The notes: generated from the sequence alone by a model not told the origin. Shown: positions 1 to 8,258, numbered from the stretch's first letter. The stretch is DNA of 64,000 nucleotides from Clostridium sp. CAG:628 (GCA_000438415.1 FR902233.1:1-64000), one strand, 5' to 3'. Made by a program: numbers and translations.

Positions 1-48
1 TTTTATTAATGTCTACTATTTGGGGTTCACATCAATTTGTTTCTTCTT

Positions 49-1398
49 TTATTCACTAACTATATCTAATTCTTCATGACTATTTGCATTAACATTTAAA
101 TCACTAAACATATTATTCTTATAGAGAACACAACCAGCAGCGCCAATCATTGTAGCATTATCTGTACAATATTTCTTTTCAGGAATATACATTTTTATTC
201 CATTTCTATTACACATATTAACAAGACTATCCCTAATAGCAGTATTACTTGCTACTCCTCCACATATACTAAAATTCTTAACATTATATTTTAAAATAGC
301 ATTTTCACTTTTACTAACTAAACACTTAATAACAGCATCTTGAAAACTTCTAGCAACATCTTCTTTAACAATATTTTCCCCCCTTTGTTTAGCATTATGT
401 ACTAAATTATTAACATGACTTTTAATACCACTAAAACTAAAATTAAGTGTATCATCATTTAATATATCAGGCATATGATAAGTATTCTTTCCATTACTAG
501 CAAGTTTCTCAATATTAGGACCACCAGGATAAGGCATATCAAGTATCCTTGCAACTTTATCAAAACACTCTCCAACAGCATCATCTAATGTCCTACCTAT
601 ATATTTAAAACTACTTTCATTTTCCATATAAAGTAAATCAGTATGTCCTCCACTTATAACCAAACTAACAAGAGGATACTCTAAATCTTGATTAATATTA
701 TTTGCTAAAATATGTCCCATCATATGATTAACTTTAATAAAAGGTTTATTATAAACTAAACTAAGCGTTTTAGCTGATTCTAGTCCTACTAACAAACTTC
801 CCAACAGTCCCGGAGCATAAGTAACAGCTATTGCATCCATCATATCCACAGTCATATTAGCCTTCTTTAAAGTTTCATCAATTACTAATGTAATATTTTC
901 TAAATGTAACCTACTAGCAACTTCTGGTACTACTCCACCATAAAGTTTATGTATATCTATCTGTGTATTAATTGTAGTTGCAATATCTTCTTTTCCATTT
1001 TTAACAATACTAGCACTCGTCTCATCACACGAACTCTCAATTGCTAAAATATAAATATCTTTCATAAAATTCCTCTTTTCCATAATAAGTGCATCATCAT
1101 CATTATAATATTTCTTTCTTACATAAATAACTACAAACCCAAGTTTTAAATACAACTTAATCGCAGAAACATTCCTACTTCTTACTTCAAGCATAAATTT
1201 AACATTTTTATACTTATTAATCAAATAACTAAACAGTTTATAAGAATACCCTTTTCTTCTATATTCTTCCTTAGTAAAAACATCTACTATATTAACAACA
1301 TCAAAAGTCTCTTCTATAATAATATAACTAACTTCTTCTAGATTTTCATAGTAAGAAACCCTATGTTTATAATTATCTACTAGATTATCTTTTATCAC
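49..1398 (-). CDS. tsaD: RimI-like GNAT acetyltransferase fused to TsaD (tRNA t6A37 synthesis)
   Basis: Two-domain protein of 449 aa. Residues about 1-110 form a GNAT domain like RimI, which acetylates ribosomal protein S18: the acetyl-CoA loop YRRKGYSYKL (about 46-55) and an LEVR...N..A..LY.K.GF block (about 70-90). Residues 112-449 are a full-length TsaD (Kae1/Gcp), which with TsaB and TsaE puts threonylcarbamoyl on A37 of ANN-decoding tRNAs. Visible are the ESSCDET start, the metal-binding HMMGH pair, and the SGGHTD and GGVASN nucleotide loops. The GTG start overlaps the tsaB stop by 4 nt and has AGAGG 7 nt upstream. It is the last gene of tsaE-tsaB-tsaD. RimI-TsaD fusions are known in some Firmicutes. 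A second good ribosome site lies just before the TsaD part, so free TsaD may also be made. Confidence 0.93.
   Translation of the reverse strand: MIKDNLVDNYKHRVSYYENLEEVSYIIIEETFDVVNIVDVFTKEEYRRKGYSYKLFSYLINKYKNVKFMLEVRSRNVSAIKLYLKLGFVVIYVRKKYYNDDDALIMEKRNFMKDIYILAIESSCDETSASIVKNGKEDIATTINTQIDIHKLYGGVVPEVASRLHLENITLVIDETLKKANMTVDMMDAIAVTYAPGLLGSLLVGLESAKTLSLVYNKPFIKVNHMMGHILANNINQDLEYPLVSLVISGGHTDLLYMENESSFKYIGRTLDDAVGECFDKVARILDMPYPGGPNIEKLASNGKNTYHMPDILNDDTLNFSFSGIKSHVNNLVHNAKQRGENIVKEDVARSFQDAVIKCLVSKSENAILKYNVKNFSICGGVASNTAIRDSLVNMCNRNGIKMYIPEKKYCTDNATMIGAAGCVLYKNNMFSDLNVNANSHEELDIVSE
1066..1077 (-). promoter_or_regulatory. Internal ribosome binding site before the TsaD domain
   Basis: On the minus strand GAGGA precedes an in-frame ATG (1063-1065) at about 6 nt spacing. 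That ATG is residue 112 of the fusion, exactly where canonical TsaD begins (MKDIYILAIESS). This could allow re-initiation or independent translation of TsaD. Function is inferred from spacing and position only. Confidence 0.55.
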
Positions 1399-1931
1399 TT
1401 CAAAACCTCTATTTCTTTAACATAGTTAGCCCTAACTAAATGAGGATTAACACTAGTTTTACTTAATGCACATTTAACAACCTTCTCAATATCAAGTCTC
1501 TTATCCACTATAACATAATCATTATACTTACTTATATCAGTAACATATTGTTCTTCTATTCCATCGCCACTTATATAGTACCCTTTAGTATCTTCAATAA
1601 CACACATCTTTTTACTATTTAAATTACTACTTACTAAATAAGATTCTAAACTAGATATTAAATAAATAGGAATATTTAAAGAATAAGCAAGAGTTTTAGC
1701 AACAGAAAGTCCTATTCTAAGTCCAGTAAAACTACCAGGACCATTAACACAAACTATATCTTTAATATTTTTAACAGTTAAATCATTTTCTCTTAAAATA
1801 TCTCTAATCATAGGAACAAAATAAACAGCATGACTATGATAACTCTCTCTATCTTTAACAATAATATTCTTTTCACTATACAAAGCAACAGTTATTAATT
1901 CATCATGTGTATCAAGAAATAATGTATACAT
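1395..1931 (-). CDS. tsaB: TsaB, t6A complex scaffold subunit
   Basis: TsaB is a catalytically inactive TsaD paralogue that dimerises with TsaD in threonylcarbamoyl transfer. The 178-aa protein begins MYTLFLDTHDE and carries the family block NGPGSFTGLRIGLSVAK. I chose the ATG at 1931 because it starts right at the first strand of the fold, 8 nt after AAAGAAG. A GTG at 1964 would add 11 poorly conserved residues and lacks a ribosome site. It lies between tsaE (56 nt upstream) and the GNAT-tsaD fusion (GTGA overlap). Confidence 0.9.
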   Translation of the reverse strand: MYTLFLDTHDELITVALYSEKNIIVKDRESYHSHAVYFVPMIRDILRENDLTVKNIKDIVCVNGPGSFTGLRIGLSVAKTLAYSLNIPIYLISSLESYLVSSNLNSKKMCVIEDTKGYYISGDGIEEQYVTDISKYNDYVIVDKRLDIEKVVKCALSKTSVNPHLVRANYVKEIEVLK

Positions 1932-1987
1932 AAAATCAACTTCTTTCGGTCTATATTTTATCACATTTAATAAAAAAATAAAAGAGT

Positions 1988-2443
1988 TTACAAAACTCTC
2001 TCACATAAATCTTCATACTCTTCCCCATGAGGTGTAATATAAAAAACTCTTTTATTCTCATCAACTATCTTAATTCTAATATCAAGTCTCTTTTTAGGTA
2101 AAATATCAGTAATTAAATCAGACCACTCAATAATACATACACCTTTCTTTTTAAAATACTCAGTAATACCTATATCTTCTTTTGTCTCACTTAATCTATA
2201 AACATCCATATGATACAAATTATATCCATCTTCTCCAGAATACTCTTTAATAATATTAAATGTAGGAGAAGTTATATTTTCACTTATACCCATAGATTTA
2301 GCAAAAGCCTTAGTAAACAAAGTCTTTCCACTACCTAAGTCTCCTTCTAAACAAATAACCATATTTGGGAACTTTTCACTTTCAATATTCTGCGCTAAAA
2401 GAATAGTATCAACATCAGAATTAGAAACAATTTTATAATTCAT
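1988..2443 (-). CDS. tsaE: TsaE, ATPase of the t6A system
   Basis: 151 aa, the normal TsaE length. The Walker A motif GDLGSGKT lies at about residues 34-41, followed by the family signature ITSPTFNII, and WSD at about 118 belongs to the conserved EW.D segment. TsaE is a small P-loop ATPase that turns over the TsaB-TsaD complex. The ATG is preceded by GGTGAGAGGAAA, a strong ribosome site. First gene of the t6A operon. Confidence 0.93.
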   Translation of the reverse strand: MNYKIVSNSDVDTILLAQNIESEKFPNMVICLEGDLGSGKTLFTKAFAKSMGISENITSPTFNIIKEYSGEDGYNLYHMDVYRLSETKEDIGITEYFKKKGVCIIEWSDLITDILPKKRLDIRIKIVDENKRVFYITPHGEEYEDLCERVL

Positions 2444-2461
2444 TTTCCTCTCACCTATTTC

Positions 2462-2489
2462 ATTTTATCATATGCATATTTAAATTCAA
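2462..2489 (-). promoter_or_regulatory. Predicted sigma-A promoter of the tsaE operon
   Basis: Minus-strand TTGAAT (2484-2489), 16 nt, then TAAAAT (2462-2467) with a TGA extended -10, about 20 nt upstream of the tsaE start. Seen in sequence; activity is inferred. Confidence 0.55.
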
Positions 2490-2496
2490 TACATAT

Positions 2497-2512
2497 TTGT
2501 AAAATTTTACAA
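2497..2512. promoter_or_regulatory. 16-bp perfect palindrome between tsaE and cotJ
   Basis: TTGTAAAATTTTACAA is perfectly self-complementary. It sits just upstream of the tsaE -35 box and about 75 nt before the cotJ start, so it could be an operator for either direction. A related TGTAAA-NN-TTTACA element lies in the promoter at 41487-41500. Regulator unknown. Confidence 0.4.
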
Positions 2513-2586
2513 TTTTTTCACTTATGACAAAAGCCCTTACTTATATTAAAGTTAATCATAAATTAATTATTGAAGGGGGAAATGTC

Positions 2587-3138
2587 ATGTATTATGATGA
2601 AAGAGAAAATAATTTAAATTATAGTATTGTTGAAGAAAAGAATGTTGATTTAACTAACAATTATTTACAAAATATTAATGAATTCAACTATGATGTTGAT
2701 AACAAAATTAAAAAGTTTGATAATGATTTTAAAGTTGATACAATAAATGTTAATGTTAATAATTTTAGAAAAAGCGATTCACTTTACACTGCTAAAGAAG
2801 GATTAAATAAAGGTACAATATTTAAAAAAGAATACATTCCATACAAAAATTACATTTATAAAGTAGTAGTTAAAGGTGAAAAAGATGAGTTATTACTAAA
2901 AATACAAGAATTAACTTTTAAAATGATAGACTTAAATTTATATTTAGATTTAAATAAAGATAACACTGAAATATTTAATGAATTAAAAAGTACTATAACT
3001 GAATTAAATAAAAATAAAGAATTATATGCTAAAAACTATGGTCCATTATGTTTAAAAGATAATGTTAACTATAATTCTTATATGTGGAGTAAAAATCCAT
3101 GGCCATGGATGAATACAGGAGGTAACTATAATGTTTAG
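2587..3138 (+). CDS. CotJA-CotJB fusion, spore coat protein
   Basis: 183 aa. The C-terminal ~85 residues are CotJB-like: LLLKIQELTFKMIDLNLYLD, a central KNKELYAKNYGPL segment, and the W-rich end NPWPWM. The preceding segment (YTAKEGLNKGTIFKKEYIPY, about residues 65-85) matches the C-terminal half of CotJA, normally a separate gene, so cotJA and cotJB look joined here. The N-terminal ~60 residues are acidic, Asn-rich and unassigned. I chose the ATG at 2587 because GAAGGGGG lies about 7 nt upstream. The longer frame to 2524 has no ribosome site. cotJC follows with an 8-nt overlap, giving the classic cotJ order. Sporulation-specific expression is expected from the family. Confidence 0.75.
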   Translation: MYYDERENNLNYSIVEEKNVDLTNNYLQNINEFNYDVDNKIKKFDNDFKVDTINVNVNNFRKSDSLYTAKEGLNKGTIFKKEYIPYKNYIYKVVVKGEKDELLLKIQELTFKMIDLNLYLDLNKDNTEIFNELKSTITELNKNKELYAKNYGPLCLKDNVNYNSYMWSKNPWPWMNTGGNYNV

Positions 3139-3694
3139 ATATGAAAAAATGTTAGAATACCCAATTAACATAAAGAAAAAAGACCTTAAAATGGCCAAAT
3201 TATTAAATGACCAACTAGGTGGACCTCATGGTGAATTAGGTGCATGTTTAAGATATCTTTGCCAAAGATTTACAATGCCAGATGAAAAAGGAAGAAGTTT
3301 ACTTTCAGATATTGGATGTGAGGAAATTTCTCACTGTGAAATGATAGCGTCAATGATTACTCAACTAATGAAAGATGCTAGTATTGAAGAACTAAAAAAT
3401 GCTGGCTTATCAGATTACTACACAACTCACAAAAAAGGAATATTCCCAAGTGGTGCTAATGGAGTACCATTTACAGCCGCTTACATTAGTTCAAGCGGAA
3501 ATGCCATTGTTGACTTAGCAGAAAATATGGCCGCTGAAGAAAAAGCAAGAGCCACTTATGAAAACCTAATGGATTTAACAAGTGACCCTGACTTACTCGC
3601 ACCACTTAGTTTCTTAAGAGAAAGAGAAGTAGTGCATTATAACAGATTTAAAGAATTATTAGAATACTATAAAAGTATTAACATGAACTCCTAA
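3131..3694 (+). CDS. cotJC: CotJC, manganese-catalase-like spore coat protein
   Basis: 187 aa, family length. It is a ferritin-like four-helix protein of the manganese catalase family found in spore coats. Clear family blocks are NDQLGGPHGELGACLRYLCQ (about 26-45), GCEEISHCEMIA with a metal-binding E-x2-H pair (about 62-73), ENMAAEEKARATYENLM (about 132-148) and LREREVVHYNRF with another E-x2-H pair (about 163-174). It overlaps the CotJA-CotJB gene by 8 nt, so the two are translationally coupled, and a terminator follows at once. Confidence 0.92.
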   Translation: MFRYEKMLEYPINIKKKDLKMAKLLNDQLGGPHGELGACLRYLCQRFTMPDEKGRSLLSDIGCEEISHCEMIASMITQLMKDASIEELKNAGLSDYYTTHKKGIFPSGANGVPFTAAYISSSGNAIVDLAENMAAEEKARATYENLMDLTSDPDLLAPLSFLREREVVHYNRFKELLEYYKSINMNS

Positions 3695-3707
3695 CGGAGT
3701 TTTTTTT
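3686..3707 (+). terminator. Rho-independent terminator of the cotJ operon
   Basis: AACTCC / GGAGTT stem with a TAAC loop containing the cotJC stop codon, followed by a run of six T. Confidence 0.8.
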
Positions 3708-4650
3708 ATACGTCTTTATTAAACAAAATAAGAGACAAAATTATACTTATAATATTATATATACTTAACACAATTAAACTCATTTTAATACTTATATTAC
3801 TATTATATATAGCATTATTGAGTAAATAACTTCCATCTTCAAAATAAGTAAAATCCATATAACTAATTGGTAAATAACTAACTAATGAAACATTATAATT
3901 TAATAATATTCCCATCAAACTAGCCCCCATAACATAAATAATTATAAGTAAAGTAAGACCTAAATTTTTCCCATTAAATAAAATACATATAAATAAAGTT
4001 AAAATAATCATAAATAAAATAGGTATTAAATATACTATTGCTTTCATAATCAAATAACTTAATAAAGAAATATCAACAAATTTACTATTAAAATAAATAG
4101 TTTTACTAACAAGAAAAATGAATTCTTTACCAAATATACTACTAAAAAAACTACTTCCAACAATAATTATGCTTACTAATAACAAAGTAATTATGAACAA
4201 AGAAATAACTTTAGAAAAAAATATCTTCCACCTTTCTTTATTACACATAAAAACATATCTAATTAATCCCCTATTATAGTCATAACTTAAACTATGATAA
4301 GATATAAATATAACAATAACACCAACTAAATAAAAAAGTACTACACTATTATTAATTATTTCTACACTTTTATTATAACTACTACTAGAATTAATTTCAT
4401 TTTTAATATTCATACTTTCTTGATACTTATAATATTTTTCTTTATATTGTTTATAACTACCATACTTATTAACACTATAGTATTCATTTTCACTCATAAG
4501 TTGTGGATAAACATTAACTTGTTTACCTTTTAAATTATTACTAACTAACAAATAAAATATAAACATAAAAAGTATTAAAAAACAAATAACATATTTAAAA
4601 CTTCTCTTATGAAACTCTTTAAATAAATCAGCCTTTATTAAATTCTTCAT
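3706..4650 (-). CDS. ABC-2 type exporter permease
   Basis: 314-aa integral membrane protein. One N-terminal membrane helix (about 20-37) is followed by a hydrophilic ~70-residue external segment and then about five more helices. This is the usual layout of ABC-2 permeases paired with BcrA-type ATPases. It overlaps the ATPase gene by 23 nt, so the two form one transporter. Substrate cannot be told from sequence; relatives export bacitracin-like peptides or lantibiotics. Confidence 0.75.
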   Translation of the reverse strand: MKNLIKADLFKEFHKRSFKYVICFLILFMFIFYLLVSNNLKGKQVNVYPQLMSENEYYSVNKYGSYKQYKEKYYKYQESMNIKNEINSSSSYNKSVEIINNSVVLFYLVGVIVIFISYHSLSYDYNRGLIRYVFMCNKERWKIFFSKVISLFIITLLLVSIIIVGSSFFSSIFGKEFIFLVSKTIYFNSKFVDISLLSYLIMKAIVYLIPILFMIILTLFICILFNGKNLGLTLLIIIYVMGASLMGILLNYNVSLVSYLPISYMDFTYFEDGSYLLNNAIYNSNISIKMSLIVLSIYNIISIILSLILFNKDV

Positions 4651-5473
4651 TATTTTCTCCCATCATACTTATAAGTTTATCTTCTAAACTACTACTCTCG
4701 TTAACTGCATAAATAGGTATATTATTATCTGCTAACTTTTTAACATAAACACTAACCTCCTCATCAGTTAAATAATTACTGTCCGGTAGAATATCCTTAG
4801 CAAGTTCATAATTTCCTAACTTAAACTCTCTTTTAACCTTATCATTAGTTATTCTGCTAACAGTTTTCTTATTAATAAAAAGAATATCACTAGATAACTT
4901 TTCTATCTCACTAATTAAATGACTAGATATAATAATAGTCTTATCCTTAAAACTCTTTAAAGTACTCCTAAGTTCACTAATACTCTTAGGATCCAACCCA
5001 TTTGTAGGTTCATCTAATATAAGAATATCAGGGTCCTTTAACAAACTAATTGCTATACCCAATTTTTGTTTCATTCCTAAACTATAATATCTTACTAATT
5101 TTCTATCATTACCATCTAACTTAACGATATCAAGTACTTCATCAACTCTTTTAACAGGAACTTCATAAAGGTAAGCAAAATACCTAAGGTTTTCTTTAGC
5201 ATTCAAAAATTCATATAAAGAAACATAATCAACTACTCCACTCACTTTACTTATAGCCTCTTTAAAATTCTTTTTAACATCATACCCATTAATATAAACT
5301 TTTCCCTTACTTTTATATAAACCCAATATAATTTTTAAAAGAGTACTCTTTCCACTACCATTCGCACCCACTAATCCATAAATTTTACCTTTTTCTAAAT
5401 TAAAATTAACTTTTTCTAAAATAATATTTTTCCCTAAAGATTTAGACACATTTTTAACTTCTACACTGTACAT
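4628..5473 (-). CDS. ABC transporter ATP-binding protein (BcrA/CcmA type)
   Basis: 281 aa. Walker A GANGSGKS (about 37-44), Q-loop replaced by the GVVDYVSLYEFLNAKEN segment, signature YSLGMKQK (about 129-136) in place of LSGGQ as in BcrA-type ATPases, Walker B ILILDEPTNGLD (about 149-160), and switch His in ISSHLISE. The C-terminal ~70 residues are a family-typical accessory region. It pairs with the overlapping downstream permease. Confidence 0.9.
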   Translation of the reverse strand: MYSVEVKNVSKSLGKNIILEKVNFNLEKGKIYGLVGANGSGKSTLLKIILGLYKSKGKVYINGYDVKKNFKEAISKVSGVVDYVSLYEFLNAKENLRYFAYLYEVPVKRVDEVLDIVKLDGNDRKLVRYYSLGMKQKLGIAISLLKDPDILILDEPTNGLDPKSISELRSTLKSFKDKTIIISSHLISEIEKLSSDILFINKKTVSRITNDKVKREFKLGNYELAKDILPDSNYLTDEEVSVYVKKLADNNIPIYAVNESSSLEDKLISMMGENNEEFNKG

Positions 5474-5481
5474 CTAAACAC

Positions 5482-5910
5482 TCACAAATTCATTTTATTT
5501 CTAAATACACAACATTTAAACACTTCATCTTCACCAAAAACGCTCTTCTCTTTAGGGTCTAATATTTCAATTTTAGAAACCAATGCTTCATCAAATACTT
5601 TAAATAAAAATTTTAAAAATATATAACTCTTCTTTCCAGGTAAAACTTCTATAATATTAATAATATCTTTAGTACATACTACTTCATCCTTCCAAACTTT
5701 CTTATTCTTATCATTCTTTTCTACATGATACTTACTTTTAATAAAAAGTTTTTTCTTAATAGAATAATATATTCCTCTAGCATCCTTATAACTAACATCA
5801 CACAAAGCCTTAATAACATCAACCACACACCAATAATTTCTTTTCTCTTTCACATTATAATAACATCTTATAGAATCATTATTAAACTTAGTTAAACCTT
5901 TTTTTTCCAT
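5482..5910 (-). CDS. BRO-N/DinD-like small protein leading the ABC operon
   Basis: 142 aa. The N-terminal part (IRCYYNVKEKRNYWCVVDVI then ALCDV..KDARGIYYSIKKKL) resembles the BRO-N/DinD/antirepressor domain, a putative DNA-binding fold. The C-terminal ~60 residues are not assigned. I chose the ATG at 5910 because AAAGGAGTG lies 6 nt upstream; the ATG at 5928 would place that site inside the gene. It ends 8 nt before the ATPase gene, so it may regulate the exporter operon. The family call rests on a weak pattern only. Confidence 0.45.
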   Translation of the reverse strand: MEKKGLTKFNNDSIRCYYNVKEKRNYWCVVDVIKALCDVSYKDARGIYYSIKKKLFIKSKYHVEKNDKNKKVWKDEVVCTKDIINIIEVLPGKKSYIFLKFLFKVFDEALVSKIEILDPKEKSVFGEDEVFKCCVFRNKMNL

Positions 5911-5949
5911 AAATTTCACTCCTTTCAAACATTTAACTAATACTTACTT

Positions 5950-5959
5950 TCACCTCCTT
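5950..5959 (-). other. Orphan perfect Shine-Dalgarno sequence
   Basis: Minus strand AAGGAGGTGA, fully complementary to the 16S 3' end, yet no start codon with normal spacing follows it. The next real start (5910) has its own ribosome site. It may be a standby site or the leftover of a lost small gene. Confidence 0.35.
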
Positions 5960-6097
5960 GAACCCTACTATATCATGCTTAAAATAATATGTCAAATCAC
6001 TCAATTTTAATAAATAAAGAGTATATTTAAACGATTTTACGGCATATTTTTAACTAACTTTAGAAAAAAAAACTAATATTTATTAAAATTAACGAAT

Positions 6098-6126
6098 AAA
6101 AAAAAGATGTAAATTTTTTCACATCT
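6098..6126 (-). terminator. Terminator of the AAA+ ATPase gene
   Basis: Minus-strand stem AGATGT / ACATCT with a 10-nt loop, followed by seven T. The stem overlaps the stop codon. Confidence 0.75.
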
Positions 6127-7075
6127 AATCCAAAACAATATTCTCTTCCTTAATTAAATCACTAAATTTATTTTTAAACTCAACTAATCCTTTCCTTTTA
6201 GCATCATCATAAACATTCTTAGTATTCTTAAGTGCGTCATAAATATTCTTAACATTTAAAGTATTTTTATTTTCAAACACAGCATTACTAAAAGCATTTC
6301 CTAAAAGTGTTAAAGCAATATCAGGATATCTATTTCCAATTTCATAAATCCTTTTATATTCATCTGTATACTCTACTATAAACCTAAATAACTTTTCTTT
6401 AGTATACTCGCTATATGGAATAGTTACCCCACTTTGCTTTTCAAGTTTAGGATATGTTCCCATAAGTATCTTAACAGTATCTTCTATAGTAGGTTCAAGT
6501 ACATCAACCTTTAAGAATCTTCTTAAAAATGCTCTATCTCTTAAAATATAACTTTCATACTCTTCATTAGTAGTAGCACCTATCATTTTAATAGTACCCC
6601 TATCAAGCCCAGGTTTAAGCATATTAGCAAAGTCAACATTCAAGTTACTAGTATTTCTACTTACAAGTAAGTGTACCTCATCTATAAACAATATAATATT
6701 TTCTCTTTCCTTAAGTTCATCAACAAGTATTTGAAGTTTATTCTCATTTACTCCATCAGTTTGTACATTCCCAAGTAAACTAGAAATATTTATTTTAATA
6801 AGGTCATAATCTTTTAAAGCATCAGGTACCTCACCCTTTTGCATTCTATACCCTATTCCTTCTACTATTGCTGTTTTACCTATACCTGCTTTACCAACAA
6901 GCATAGCACTTTTTTCAGGAGTAAGAAGTATTAACAAAGTTTCTTTAATTTCTTTATCTCTACCAATAGCAGGGTCAGTAATATAAAACTTAGTTTTTAA
7001 GTTTTCTCCATAAGTATCTAGCACACTAAACTTCTTGTCTTCATTAAAATCCACTACTTCAAATTCTTCATTCAT
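6125..7075 (-). CDS. Single-domain Clp-like AAA+ ATPase
   Basis: 316 aa. It matches the first ATPase domain (D1) of ClpA/ClpC/ClpB: IGRDKEI box (about 38-44), Walker A GKAGIGKT (about 61-68), Walker B ILFIDEVH (about 128-135), sensor-1 IGATTNEEY and arginine finger RDRAFLRRF (about 178-186), then the alpha lid. There is no Clp N-domain, no M-domain and no second ATPase domain, so it is not an ordinary Clp chaperone. All catalytic residues look intact. Partner and role unknown. It stands alone between two terminators. Confidence 0.8.
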   Translation of the reverse strand: MNEEFEVVDFNEDKKFSVLDTYGENLKTKFYITDPAIGRDKEIKETLLILLTPEKSAMLVGKAGIGKTAIVEGIGYRMQKGEVPDALKDYDLIKINISSLLGNVQTDGVNENKLQILVDELKERENIILFIDEVHLLVSRNTSNLNVDFANMLKPGLDRGTIKMIGATTNEEYESYILRDRAFLRRFLKVDVLEPTIEDTVKILMGTYPKLEKQSGVTIPYSEYTKEKLFRFIVEYTDEYKRIYEIGNRYPDIALTLLGNAFSNAVFENKNTLNVKNIYDALKNTKNVYDDAKRKGLVEFKNKFSDLIKEENIVLD

Positions 7076-7159
7076 TACTCTTCACCATCTACATTTTATC
7101 AAAAAAAGAAGAAAATTAATAGTAAAAATAAATATTTTTAAAAAATTTAACATTTTTAT

Positions 7160-7188
7160 TTGACAAATAACATATATTGATGTAGAAT
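7160..7188 (+). promoter_or_regulatory. Sigma-A promoter of tRNA-Asn
   Basis: TTGACA (7160-7165), 17 nt, TAGAAT (7183-7188), 14 nt upstream of the mature tRNA 5' end. Confidence 0.85.
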
Positions 7189-7202
7189 TATATACATGTG
7201 AT

Positions 7203-7278
7203 GCCTGTTTAGCTCAGTCGGTAGAGCGCACGGCTGTTAACCGTTAGGTCGCAGGTTCGAGTCCTGCAACAGGCGCCA
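7203..7278 (+). tRNA. tRNA-Asn (GTT)
   Basis: Complete cloverleaf. The acceptor arms GCCTGTT and AACAGGC pair perfectly. D arm, anticodon loop CTGTTAA (anticodon GTT), T arm with GGTTCGA, discriminator G and encoded CCA are all visible. It has its own promoter upstream and terminator downstream, so it is a single-gene unit. It is a substrate class for the t6A enzymes encoded nearby. Confidence 0.96.
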
Positions 7279-7290
7279 TTTATAAAATTA

Positions 7291-7316
7291 AACTATTCTT
7301 CGGAATAGTTTTTTTT
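7291..7316 (+). terminator. Terminator of tRNA-Asn
   Basis: AACTATTC / GAATAGTT stem with a stable TTCG tetraloop, followed by six T. Confidence 0.9.
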
Positions 7317-7341
7317 ATAAACAAAAAAGAGGTTAACAAGC

Positions 7342-7686
7342 GTGATATTAAATGTAAGCAGAAGAACTGACATAGTTGCATTTTATTCTAAGTAGTTCAT
7401 GAATAGATACGAAGAAAGCTTTGTAGATGTAAGAAACCCCTTCTACCTAAGAAGTGTTAGTAGAATATACCTTGATAATGTAGACATAATAGTATTTTGA
7501 AACAAATATAAATGTGTAGAAATGGTTGATATTAGAATTTATAACTCATGCCCATATTTCTGTAAGTATTGTTACGCAAACTTTAATGAAGAAAAAGTAA
7601 AAAACAATTTTAAACTACATGATGATAATTCAAACCTACTAGTCGGTCACATAACAAAAGGAGATGTAACCAAAGTAAAAAGATAA
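7342..7686 (+). pseudogene. Decayed DUF1848 (radical-SAM-like) gene
   Basis: One continuous frame of 115 codons from GTG 7342 to TAA 7684-7686. It reads as a DUF1848 protein: NVSRRTDI..FYS near the start, FMNRYEESFVDVRNP, SRIYLD, then a cluster motif CPYFCKYCYANF and a C-terminal HDDNSNLLVG..TKGDVTKVK. Two in-frame stops interrupt it: TAG at 7393-7395 and TGA at 7498-7500. Both fall where the family has tryptophan (SxWFMNR and VFWxK). Roughly half to two thirds of the family's usual length is missing between the VF*NK and CPYFC segments, so there is also an internal deletion. Clearly non-functional. Confidence 0.85.
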
Positions 7687-7719
7687 AAAAAGAAGAGTTA
7701 ATAATTAGTTGCTCTTCTT
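7684..7719 (-). terminator. Terminator of rubrerythrin gene
   Basis: Minus-strand stem AAGAAGAG / CTCTTCTT followed by a T run; it overlaps the 3' end of the gene. Confidence 0.75.
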
Positions 7720-8237
7720 TCTTGATAAGCTTTTCCATGCTTACATACTGGACACACTTCTAAAGCTTCTTTGCTTCTATAAACATGTCCACAATTTCTA
7801 CAAATCCAAATAGTTTCTTCTTCACTTTCAAAAACCATATTGTCTTCTACTCTACTAATAAGTTTTAAATATCTTTCTTCATGCTCTTTTTCAATGTCCC
7901 CTACCATTCTAAATAGTTCAGCAATATCAAGAAACCCTTCTTCTTTAGCAGTTTCACTAAACTCTTTATACATATCAGTCCATTCATAGTTTTCCCCTTT
8001 TGCAGCATCTTTTAAATTTTCTATAGTACTAGGTACACTACCATCATGTAATGCCTTAAACCATAACTTAGCATGTTCTTTCTCATTATTAGCAGTCTCT
8101 TCAAATATTGCTGCAATTTGTTCATAGCCTTCTTTCTTAGCCTTACTAGCATAAAATGTATATTTATTTCTTGCTTGACTTTCTCCTGCAAAAGCAGTCA
8201 TTAAATTTTTTTCTGTTTTACTTCCTTTTAATTCCAT
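7698..8237 (-). CDS. rbr: Rubrerythrin
   Basis: 179 aa. The N-terminal ferritin-like di-iron domain (about 1-140) has helix motifs [25 protein letters not shown] and [11 protein letters not shown] carrying the Glu/His ligands. The C-terminal rubredoxin-like domain has CRNCGH and CPVC for the FeS4 site. It is an NADH-linked peroxide reductase of anaerobes and points to an oxygen-sensitive host. I chose the ATG at 8237 because GAAGGAGTG lies 7 nt before it; a longer frame upstream has no support. Confidence 0.95.
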   Translation of the reverse strand: MELKGSKTEKNLMTAFAGESQARNKYTFYASKAKKEGYEQIAAIFEETANNEKEHAKLWFKALHDGSVPSTIENLKDAAKGENYEWTDMYKEFSETAKEEGFLDIAELFRMVGDIEKEHEERYLKLISRVEDNMVFESEEETIWICRNCGHVYRSKEALEVCPVCKHGKAYQERRATNY

Positions 8238-8258
8238 ATTATTCACTCCTTCATAACT

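Noticed and set aside
7393..7500. Possible use of TGA (and TAG) as tryptophan codons, as in Mollicutes
   Set aside because: TGA ends intact genes here (for example 21808-21810 and the tsaB stop at 1395-1397) and TAG does too; the DUF1848 gene also has a large deletion, so simple decay explains the stops.
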